Positions 51,078 to 58,668 of a DNA stretch of 64,000 nt are shown piece after piece. Every line of letters begins with the position of its first letter. Position 1 is the first letter of the stretch. The notes beneath the pieces were generated by a model. It saw nothing but the letters and a program-made list of their open reading frames with translations, was not told the origin of the DNA and ran no database searches. The translations under genes were made by a program, and so were the position numbers. This DNA comes from an uncultured Kiritimatiellota bacterium (GTDB lineage Bacteria; Verrucomicrobiota; Kiritimatiellia; RFP12; UBA1067), in contig CAKULV010000002.1 in NCBI GenBank assembly GCA_934667425.1, positions 1-64,000 on the forward strand, written 5' to 3'.

Positions 51078-53477
51078 ATGAAAGGATTATGCATTTGCGC
51101 ACGTGGCATCGCGGGGGCTGCGGCCCTGTTCGCCGGCCTCCTGGGGCCGTTGGCCGCGTCCTGTTCGCCCGGCTGGGAGAACGTCAGTCCCGCCCGCCGG
51201 GAGATCCCCCCGGCGAAGGTCGTCTGGCGGGCGGCGCCGGACGGCGTGCGCGTCGAGCGCATAGACGGGGCGGAGGGCACGGTCTCCGTGACGAACGGCG
51301 AGGTGCGCATCCGCAAGACCGGCGCGCGCGGCTACATTGTGGTGAGCTGGCCTTCCTTTGGCTGGCCGAAGGGGAAGCTCATCCGCTTCTTCGCGGAAGT
51401 CGAGGCGAAGTCCGGCAGACCGGAGAAAACGTACGGAATGCTCTCGCCATGGTCGGGTGAGCGGCACGTTCCGGCTGATGACCGTTGGGGCCGCTACGAG
51501 GGATATCTGAGCGGCGGCATCCACATGCGCAAGCTGATCAACTCCGCGCCCGGCACGCCTTACTGGAAGTACCGCAACTTCGAGCCCTCGTCAGACGCGG
51601 TGACGCCGATGATCGTCATTGGCGGTGCGCCAAGCGAATCGGTATGGCGGCAGATCGGGGCCGAGGACGGCGTGGCGTCGGCAAAGCTGTGGAACGACCG
51701 GTTCCGCAGACTGAGTAAGCCAGACCATTCTTCCGATATGCAGGATGCCGATGCGTTTGCCCGCGCACTTGCGGCGGATACTGACCACTCGGCGGAAATC
51801 CGCACCGTCAACGGGGTGTCCGCGTTCTTCGTGGACGGGAAGCCCGCGCCGCCCATCGTCTACAAGGCGTCCGAATGGAGCGCGCAGGACGGCTCCCGCT
51901 ACGGCGGGAAGGCACTGCAGGATCTCGGCGGCGTGCGAATCGGCATCGCCGACCTGCGCCTCGGGGACCTCGGCTTCGACGGGTTCCGGGGCCCCTGGGA
52001 CGCGCGCGGCTTTGACGCGAAGGCGGCCGCGAAGACGATAGAGAGGCAGATGCGCATCGGCGAGAAGTCCCTCTTTATGCTGGCGATCAACACGAGCGCC
52101 TACCCGGCATTCACGGAGAGGGAGCATCCGGACGAGGTCTGGGTCAGGAAGGACGGCTCCGTCGCCCTCGGCAATTCCGGCAGCATCACGCCCGACACGT
52201 ACAACGACGGCGGCGACGTGGATCCGGGCGACCGCCGCTGGCCGTGGGTTTCCTACGCCTCGCCCTCGTGGCGCGCGGCGATCAAGCGGGTGACGGCCGA
52301 GCTCTTCGCGGAACTCCGGCGGCAGGGGCTCATGAAGCGGGTCATCGGCGTGCACTACTGCGGCTACCACGACGGCCAGTTCGCGTCGCCGATCCTCGAC
52401 TATTCGCCGGCCGCGAAGGCCGAGCACGCGCGGTACGTGCGCGAGCGGGGCCTGCGCCCCGGCGACCCGGCCGGAAGCTTCGAGTTCTTCTCGCGCCAGC
52501 TTGGCTTCCGCGCGCTGGAGGACTTCTCCCGGGAGGCGAAGCGCCTGGCGGGGAAGCCCATCGTCGCGGCCATGTGGGACATGACGCCGTTCGGCATCTC
52601 CTTCGACGTCACCTCGTTCACGTATTCCGACGCCGTGGACATCATCGCCCCGCAGGCCATGTACCAGCGGCGGATGCCGGCGCTGTCGCAGGGGATCAAC
52701 GTGCCGACCGCGTCGTTCCACCGGCACGGGAAGATGCTGTGGATGGAGTTCGACTTCCGCACGTGGGCGGCGCTCGACCAGTGGGTCCGGGACCTTGTCG
52801 TCTACAAGGGGCTCAACACGGCGGACGACCTTGTCTGCTGGCAGACCCTCCTGCGCAAGCACGCGGGGATGCTGAACGCCGCCCGCATGGGCTGGTGGAT
52901 GTACGACATGTCGGGCGGCTGGTACTCGCCGCGCGAGATCGCCGAGGACTTCCGCCAGGTGGTGGACGTGCGCCGGGCGCTTGACGCCGTCGCCCCCGAC
53001 CCGTGGCATCCCGACGTCGCGCTCGTCATCGACGAGGTGGAGATGGCCGGGCTGAAGACGGCCGGAAAGCTCGACTTCCGTCTGCGCTGGGAGGACTATG
53101 GCGCGTCCGGGGTGCCGTACGAGACGTACCTGGCGGCGGACTTCGACTCCGACCCGGCGCTGGCCGGGCGGCACAGGCTCGTGGTGCGCGACGGCTTCAG
53201 GCGCCTGGACGCGGACGGGCTGCACGCGCTGGCCGAGAAGGCCGGGGCGTTCGTGGCCTGCGCGCCGGGCGTGCTGGAGGTCGACATGAACGGCGACTTC
53301 ATGTCCGTCCATTGCCTCGTGCCGGGAACGCATCCGGTGCGCCTGCCGTTTGCCGCCCGCGCGACAAACGTGAGGGACGGCTCGCGGGCCGTCGGCACGC
53401 GCCTTGACCTGGCGATGACCGCCGGCGAGACGCGGTGGTTCAGGATCGAACGGCTGAAGGGAGGGGATGGGAAATGA
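51078..53477 (+). CDS. GH42-like putative glycoside hydrolase, exported
   Basis: 799 residues with a signal peptide of about 28 residues; the end LAASC could be a lipobox, so it may be a lipoprotein. An N-terminal beta-domain to about 260 is followed by a TIM-barrel region with AINTSAYPAFTEREHPDEVW near 335, VIGVHYCGYHDGQF near 425, the GH42-like HARYVRERGL near 452 and FEFFSRQLGFRALEDFSREA (split). A late IDEVEM region and a C-terminal Ig-like end complete it. Catalytic residues are not assigned with certainty. ATG 51078 fits the promoter and signal peptide; the longer frame to 50907 overlaps the kinase promoter. Codon use shifts to a more mixed pattern between about 51350 and 51850. Confidence 0.68.
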   Translation: MKGLCICARGIAGAAALFAGLLGPLAASCSPGWENVSPARREIPPAKVVWRAAPDGVRVERIDGAEGTVSVTNGEVRIRKTGARGYIVVSWPSFGWPKGKLIRFFAEVEAKSGRPEKTYGMLSPWSGERHVPADDRWGRYEGYLSGGIHMRKLINSAPGTPYWKYRNFEPSSDAVTPMIVIGGAPSESVWRQIGAEDGVASAKLWNDRFRRLSKPDHSSDMQDADAFARALAADTDHSAEIRTVNGVSAFFVDGKPAPPIVYKASEWSAQDGSRYGGKALQDLGGVRIGIADLRLGDLGFDGFRGPWDARGFDAKAAAKTIERQMRIGEKSLFMLAINTSAYPAFTEREHPDEVWVRKDGSVALGNSGSITPDTYNDGGDVDPGDRRWPWVSYASPSWRAAIKRVTAELFAELRRQGLMKRVIGVHYCGYHDGQFASPILDYSPAAKAEHARYVRERGLRPGDPAGSFEFFSRQLGFRALEDFSREAKRLAGKPIVAAMWDMTPFGISFDVTSFTYSDAVDIIAPQAMYQRRMPALSQGINVPTASFHRHGKMLWMEFDFRTWAALDQWVRDLVVYKGLNTADDLVCWQTLLRKHAGMLNAARMGWWMYDMSGGWYSPREIAEDFRQVVDVRRALDAVAPDPWHPDVALVIDEVEMAGLKTAGKLDFRLRWEDYGASGVPYETYLAADFDSDPALAGRHRLVVRDGFRRLDADGLHALAEKAGAFVACAPGVLEVDMNGDFMSVHCLVPGTHPVRLPFAARATNVRDGSRAVGTRLDLAMTAGETRWFRIERLKGGDGK

Positions 53478-55576
53478 CGGCGAAGCCGATGCTCGTGTCC
53501 GCCGGCGCGCTTGCGTCGCTTGCGCTCCAGGGCGCGTCACTGTCGAACGAGGCGATGGAGATCCGGTTCGCGGACGCGTCGCGCTCGTTCGCCGTCGAGT
53601 CGATCGTCAACCGCCTCGACGGCGAGCGCCGGTTCGTCCGCGGGACGGCGGACGGCAAGGGGCCCCATCTCTTTGAGCTCGTGTTCGCCCGCGTTGACGC
53701 GACGGGCGGCGTCGAGCGCGCGTATCTCCGCGACAGGAACGAGTCCCGCGAGAGGGACCTCTCCGTCTCGGGCGAGACGGCGGTCATCTCGCTGAAGGGC
53801 TACGACCTGCCGGGCGAGCCGGGCGCGGTCGACGTCGAGGCCCGCGTGACGCTGGCGGCGGGGAGCCCCTTCGCGGAATGGCGCATCAGGGTCGCGAACC
53901 GCAGCGCGACGTGGGGCCTCGACAGGACGCGGTATCCGTGCCTGCGCGGAATAGTCCGCCCGGGGGAGGCCGACGTGCTCCTGCCGCACGCGGGACATGG
54001 CGCGCGCCTGCTGAGGCGCTTCGACGGGAACGCCCGCAACCGCGTGTGCGCCTGGGGGGAGTACGAGTACCCCTCGTACTACCCGATGATGACCGCGTAC
54101 ATGCTTGATGGCGCGGGGCTCGCGGTGTATGCCGACGATCCCGACGCGCGCGTGAAGACGCTGTGGGCGAACGGCCTTGACTGCTGGTTCGAGACGCCCG
54201 TGGAAAACGCCGGGCTCGTCGGCCGGGCGGCGGACGGTCCCGGCTACGTCGTCCGCACGGAGGCGTTCCGCGGCAGCTGGTGGAACGCCGCGAAGGCCTA
54301 CCGCCGGTGGGCGCTTCGGCAGAAGTGGTGCGCGAAGGGCCCGATCGCGAAGCGCGCCGACTACCCGAAGGCGATGAGCGAGCCGTCCTTCTGGCTCTGC
54401 AGCTACTGGTTCGGGGCGGAGAGCTTCACGAACAAGTTCAACCGCATCCGCGCGGAATGCCCGGACCTGAAGGTCGGCGTCCGCTGGTACGACTGGAGCC
54501 TGCCCGGGTTCGGCGTCTATCCCGAGATGCTTCCGGCGAAGAAGGGCGTGGCGGAGGCCGGCGCGGTCGTGTCCCGGCTGGGCTACACGGTCATGCCGTA
54601 CGTCAACGCCCGCATCTGGGATTCCGTGCTGGCCTCGTTCCGCTACGCGAAGAAGGATATGTGCCGGAAGCCGGACGGCTCGCCGTTCGTCGAGCAGTGG
54701 GGGCTGAAGGGTGTGAGCGGGATCCATCGCCGGCGGGACTACGGCATCATGTGCCCGGTGACGCCGGATTGGCAGGGCGTCCTTCGCGACATCGCCGCGG
54801 GCACGGTCGCGGCCACGAGCGCCAGCGGCATCTACTATGACCAGCTCGGCTGCGCGCCGCCGCGCGGCTGCCGCAACCCCGGCCACGGGCATCCCCTCGG
54901 GGGCGGGCGCTGGTGGGCCGACGGCAACCGCGAGATCATGCGACAGGCCCATGCGGCCCTCAACCCGAGGGGGATCGCGGTCACGACGGAGGGCACGGCG
55001 GAATGCTACATGGACAGTTGCGACGGCTTCCTCGCGGTGACCGTGCCGACGGTGGCCGACGTGCCGTTCTACGCCGCCGTCTACTCGGGCTACACGGTCT
55101 ACTTCGGCACGCGGACGGCGCCGAGGATGGATCCCGCAAAGGCCTTCCCGCTGATGGCGCGCGACTTCATCTGGGGGTTCGCCAACGGCTGGAGCGACGA
55201 CTGGTCGGGGCCGGACGCCCTGAATGCGAACCGCGCGGCGGCCGTTCGCTTCGCCCTGGCCCGCCAGCGGTTCTCGGACTTCCTTGTCTACGGCACGCTC
55301 ATGGGCGAGCTGAAGGTCGAGGGCCCCTTGCCGGAGGTCGCGTTCGGGGCCTGGGAAGAGCTCCACAACCGGAGGAACCCGGTGGAGGGCACGATGCCCG
55401 CCGTCATCGGCGCCTGGTGGCGCGACTGTGACGCCACGCGCCTGATGCTGCTGGCGGTGAACGTGTCGGGCGAGCCGCGCACGGTCCGCTTTCGCGTGCC
55501 GGGGCAGGAGGGGCTTGCCGAGCTCAGGCTCGCCCCGCGGTCGATTGGGTCTTACGAACGGAAGCTGCGCGAGTGA
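53474..55576 (+). CDS. DUF6259-like putative glycoside hydrolase
   Basis: 700 residues. Weak export signal (LVSAGALASLALQGAS). An N-terminal beta-sandwich of about 270 residues is followed by a TIM-barrel-like domain with VRWYDWSLPGFGVYPEMLP near 335, YVNARIWD near 376, IYYDQLGCAPPRGC near 455 and TTEGTAECYMDSCDG near 503. The Tyr-Tyr-Asp-Gln and Thr-Glu-Gly motifs resemble the DUF6259/GH-related group; the reaction is unknown. ATG 53474 overlaps the preceding stop by 4 nt (ATGA). GC-rich, strongly biased codons like its neighbours. Confidence 0.65.
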   Translation: MTAKPMLVSAGALASLALQGASLSNEAMEIRFADASRSFAVESIVNRLDGERRFVRGTADGKGPHLFELVFARVDATGGVERAYLRDRNESRERDLSVSGETAVISLKGYDLPGEPGAVDVEARVTLAAGSPFAEWRIRVANRSATWGLDRTRYPCLRGIVRPGEADVLLPHAGHGARLLRRFDGNARNRVCAWGEYEYPSYYPMMTAYMLDGAGLAVYADDPDARVKTLWANGLDCWFETPVENAGLVGRAADGPGYVVRTEAFRGSWWNAAKAYRRWALRQKWCAKGPIAKRADYPKAMSEPSFWLCSYWFGAESFTNKFNRIRAECPDLKVGVRWYDWSLPGFGVYPEMLPAKKGVAEAGAVVSRLGYTVMPYVNARIWDSVLASFRYAKKDMCRKPDGSPFVEQWGLKGVSGIHRRRDYGIMCPVTPDWQGVLRDIAAGTVAATSASGIYYDQLGCAPPRGCRNPGHGHPLGGGRWWADGNREIMRQAHAALNPRGIAVTTEGTAECYMDSCDGFLAVTVPTVADVPFYAAVYSGYTVYFGTRTAPRMDPAKAFPLMARDFIWGFANGWSDDWSGPDALNANRAAAVRFALARQRFSDFLVYGTLMGELKVEGPLPEVAFGAWEELHNRRNPVEGTMPAVIGAWWRDCDATRLMLLAVNVSGEPRTVRFRVPGQEGLAELRLAPRSIGSYERKLRE

Positions 55577-55605
55577 AAACAAACAAAAAGGAATCGAGGC
55601 AAATC

Positions 55606-58191
55606 ATGAAAAGACTGTTTACTGCCGCATGTGTTGCGTTTTCGGCCACGCTTGCGTCGGCCGGGACGGAGGTCGTGCCCGAGCTGCCGGTCGCGGGCGA
55701 CACGACGATCGAGGTGCCGTCCGGCACGACGAGGCGGATCGAGTACCTTTCGGGGACAGATTCCGCGACGGTCACGAAGACCGGCGACGGAACGCTGGAG
55801 ATCGCGGTCGTCGGCAACGCCAACATCGCCTTTGCCGTGCAGGAAGGCACGTTGCGCAGCGTGCGCCCTGGGCGGATGCGCGCGATCGACGGCGTCTACT
55901 TCCACGTTGACGCGAACGACGTCACGGGAATGAGCGTCGTCCCCGCGAACGGCACGAACTTCGTCTCGCGCTGGGGCGACGTCGACGGCCGCGCGCCCTT
56001 TGCCCAATCACTGCCGGGGAAGCCGCGCCCGTTCCTGGCGGAAGGGACCCTCAACGGCTTGCAGGTCATGGATTTCGGCGGCTTCTCCAGCACCGAGGGC
56101 GTCGGCAGAGACGCGGACACGGCGGCCTACATGGACTGGAATGCGAAAAGGTTCGTGCGCGAGTCGTTTTGGGTCTGGAAGGATCATGATGGTCTGAAGG
56201 ACCTTGCCTCCGCCAGCCAAAACGACTTTTACGGCCCGACGCCCGTGCTTCTCGGGGCGGCCCTGTATCGCGGCAAGGGCGGCAACGGCAAGGACTTCCT
56301 CTTCTCCAATGTCGAGGCGCCGGAGTCCCTGAAGCTCTCGGCCGCCGTCGATGGCGTCGCGCTGTCGTCGCCAACGGCCGCGCGCATCGGGGAAGGCTGG
56401 CACGTGGGCTGTGTGCGGATGCCGGGGACCTATACGGGAAGCAATGACCTTGACAAGGACTACGGCGGCGCCGCGTTCGGACGCCGCACGTACACGCCGC
56501 CGTCCGGCGGATTCCAGATGGCGGAGGCCGTGTTCTGCACGAATGCGGTTTCCGATGCCGACGCCGCCTACCTGAACGACTACCTGCGCTGCAAGTGGTT
56601 CGCCGCCTCGGTCGGCGACGTCACGGTCGCGAAGGGGGCGACGCTGGATGTCGCGGAGGTTCCGCTGCGCATTGGACGCCTTCACGTCATCGACGCGGCG
56701 AGCGTGGCCGGACTCGACAACCTTCGCGCCCTGGAGGTGTTCTGCCCGAGCAACACGATGCTGTCCGCAGGGGCGACGTTCCATGCCGTGGACTTTGCGG
56801 AGTCGGCGACGCCCAACCTCGCGTTTGCCGGCGACGGGGAGATCGCGGTCGCGTCGGGAAGGGCTCGCGGCAACATGGTGGAGGCGTCGGGGACGCTTGC
56901 CAAGACCGGGATCGGCGAGCTGGAGCTTTCCTATCTGACCGAAGGCGTTACGGGGCTGTCCGTGACGGAAGGCGCACTGACGCTCTCGCCGCTCCTTTCG
57001 TCCGCGAGCGTCCTGCACTTCGACGCGTCGCAGCGCGTGATGACGGAAGACGTTGGCGGGAAGGCGGTCGTGACCCGCTGGGACGACGTCAATGCCGGGC
57101 GCGGCAGCTCGCTGAAGGAAGTCGCGGGCGGCTATGCGTTTGACAGGTCGCGCCCGGTGAATCGCCCCTGCCTCGTGCCCGGGCTGGCAAACGGTCTCCC
57201 CTTGGTGGATTTCGGGGGCTTTGCCGACATGAACCACCCTGACGGGCATGGCGCGGGGCTTCAGTTCACCAGGCCGCTTGCAGGCGGGAAGTCGTCACTC
57301 ACGACAAATGACGGATGGCTTCAGGCGTTTGCCGTCTGGCAGGACGACGAGTCGGCAAGCGCATTGGGCCTGGTCGACGGAAGCGAGTTCGTCGGCCCTT
57401 GCCTCTTCGGGTCGAACTGGGCCTGGACACGCGGCAAGGGCGGCGGCGGAAACGGGTTCCCGCTCGCCGGAACGACGTCTTCCGATTTCCGCCAGAGCCT
57501 GAAGCTGGATGGCGTTCTGGTGCCGCCTGTCGAGTGCGGAAGCCGCCGGGTGCCTTCGGGGCTTCACCTTCTTGACACGCGGCCTGGCTGTCAGGATGGC
57601 CTGAGCGGCGTTCAGGTCGTGGGCTGCAAGATCGGGGCGAAGGAAAGCTCGTACTACGGGGGCGTGAAGTTCGGCGAGTTCCTGTTCTTCCGCCATTACA
57701 TTCCAGAGGGTCAGCGGCAGAAGATCGCCGCCGCGCTCGGCGTGAAGTGGTTCGGCACCGGCGCCTACAGGCTCGCGCAGACGTTCGGCTCCGTGTCCGT
57801 CGCGGACGGCGCCCGCGCGTCCTTCCCCTACGCGGACGTGACCGTGACGAACCTGACGGCCTCGGGCGAAGTGTCCGCGAGGTCGCTGACCGTCGCCGCC
57901 GGCGGACGGCTCATCGTCACCGGCGACGCGGAGTCCGTTTCGTGCCTGACCGCCAACGCGCTGCGCTTCGAGGGGTCTGGCGTCATCGAGCTGTCCGCGC
58001 CGGCGCTCGGCGGGCGCGTCGAGCGGGCGGTCAAGGTGGCGTCCGTCCCGAACGGGCCCGAGACGCCCGCACGGGTGCCGGGCTGGCGCGTGCCGTCCGC
58101 CGGCATCCTGTCGGTCGGCGGGCTGCTGGAGCGCCGCCAAGACGGGTACTACCTCGTCCCTCCACGCGGCGCGACAATCGTGATCCGGTGA
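55606..58191 (+). CDS. Secreted protein with duplicated LamG-like units and G(x5)R tail
   Basis: 861 residues. Signal peptide of about 19 residues (LASAG cleavage). Two homologous units of about 260-280 residues: unit 1 about 86-350 (YFHVDANDVTG, VMDFGGFSS, ALYRGKGGNGKDF, LNDYLRCKWFA) and unit 2 about 463-740 (VLHFDASQRVM, LVDFGGFAD, AWTRGKGGGGNGF, IAAALGVKWFG). Each is preceded by an autotransporter-type repeat (VTKTGDGTLEI; LAKTGIGELELS). Tail: GATIVIR. Probably a surface or extracellular glycan-binding scaffold. ATG 55606 is chosen over GTG 55573 because GAGG lies 6 nt upstream and the signal peptide starts there. Confidence 0.78.
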   Translation: MKRLFTAACVAFSATLASAGTEVVPELPVAGDTTIEVPSGTTRRIEYLSGTDSATVTKTGDGTLEIAVVGNANIAFAVQEGTLRSVRPGRMRAIDGVYFHVDANDVTGMSVVPANGTNFVSRWGDVDGRAPFAQSLPGKPRPFLAEGTLNGLQVMDFGGFSSTEGVGRDADTAAYMDWNAKRFVRESFWVWKDHDGLKDLASASQNDFYGPTPVLLGAALYRGKGGNGKDFLFSNVEAPESLKLSAAVDGVALSSPTAARIGEGWHVGCVRMPGTYTGSNDLDKDYGGAAFGRRTYTPPSGGFQMAEAVFCTNAVSDADAAYLNDYLRCKWFAASVGDVTVAKGATLDVAEVPLRIGRLHVIDAASVAGLDNLRALEVFCPSNTMLSAGATFHAVDFAESATPNLAFAGDGEIAVASGRARGNMVEASGTLAKTGIGELELSYLTEGVTGLSVTEGALTLSPLLSSASVLHFDASQRVMTEDVGGKAVVTRWDDVNAGRGSSLKEVAGGYAFDRSRPVNRPCLVPGLANGLPLVDFGGFADMNHPDGHGAGLQFTRPLAGGKSSLTTNDGWLQAFAVWQDDESASALGLVDGSEFVGPCLFGSNWAWTRGKGGGGNGFPLAGTTSSDFRQSLKLDGVLVPPVECGSRRVPSGLHLLDTRPGCQDGLSGVQVVGCKIGAKESSYYGGVKFGEFLFFRHYIPEGQRQKIAAALGVKWFGTGAYRLAQTFGSVSVADGARASFPYADVTVTNLTASGEVSARSLTVAAGGRLIVTGDAESVSCLTANALRFEGSGVIELSAPALGGRVERAVKVASVPNGPETPARVPGWRVPSAGILSVGGLLERRQDGYYLVPPRGATIVIR

Positions 58192-58195
58192 AAGA

Positions 58196-58612
58196 TGGTA
58201 GTTGGTAGATGGTAGTTGGTAGGTTTTAGGGAATTTGCGATTTGCGATTTGCGATTGCATTTGGCCATTTAGGTATTTGATTCTACCCACTACCAACTAC
58301 CATCTACGATTACATTGAGCCATTTGAGGATTTGCCGTGGCGACGACGCCCTCGTCGTCGTGAGGAAATCGCCGTGCAACCCGCCCTCGTCGTATAGAGA
58401 ATGGCCGTGTGGGAGTGTAAATGGCAACGGTCGCGACAAGCGCGACCCTCCCGTGCAACGCACGACGGCGAGGGCGCACCCCTCTTGCGACCGCTTGCGC
58501 GGCTCACTTCGTTCGGGGGATATGTCGCTACTACCAACTACCATCTACCAACTACCAACTCAAACGACCAAATGCAATCGTAAATCGCAAATCCTAAATT
58601 CCCCTAAACCCT
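58196..58612. repeat. Composite repeat element R4
   Basis: The largest copy. Left: TAGTTGG heptamers (58196-58222), TTTTAGGGAA, three ATTTGCG units, core GATTGCATTTGG (58253-58264) with CCATTTAGGTATTTGATT, CTACCAA heptamers, then a second, diverged core at 58308-58329. Middle: the dyad CGACGACG-CCCT-CGTCGTCG (58341-58360), then about 160 bp of GC-rich DNA with another hairpin GGTCGCG/CGCGACC (58429-58447). Right: CTACCAA heptamers (about 58530-58560) and an inverted core (58579-58568) with inverted ATTTACG units. It fills most of the 58192-58668 spacer, where I see no gene. Confidence 0.8.
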
Positions 58613-58626
58613 ACTTGCCTGATTTG

Positions 58627-58635
58627 TGGTATACT
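58627..58635 (+). promoter_or_regulatory. Extended -10 promoter of the oxidoreductase/DUF1080 pair
   Basis: TGG-TATACT (hexamer 58630-58635) just beyond repeat R4. The leader of about 27 nt carries GAAAGGAA. Confidence 0.55.
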
Positions 58636-58668
58636 TACGGACATCGAAAAGAAAGGAATTGTTGCCTA

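Noticed and set aside
53537..55582. Minus-strand open frame of 681 codons (and a similar 649-codon frame at 51591-53540)
   Set aside because: Same antisense artefact in the most GC-biased part of the window; no motif, no ribosome site, and the plus-strand genes have signal peptides and coupled starts.
58196..58612. CRISPR-like array in the tandem repeats
   Set aside because: Units are 7 bp, directly adjacent without spacers, in both orientations, and no cas gene is present. It is simple heptamer repeat DNA.
58315..58668. N-terminal extension of the Gfo/Idh/MocA protein through repeat R4
   Set aside because: The frame is open, but the sequence is translated repeat (Tyr/Gln/Leu/Pro/Thr runs). 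The Tat signal, promoter and ribosome site place the start at 58669.
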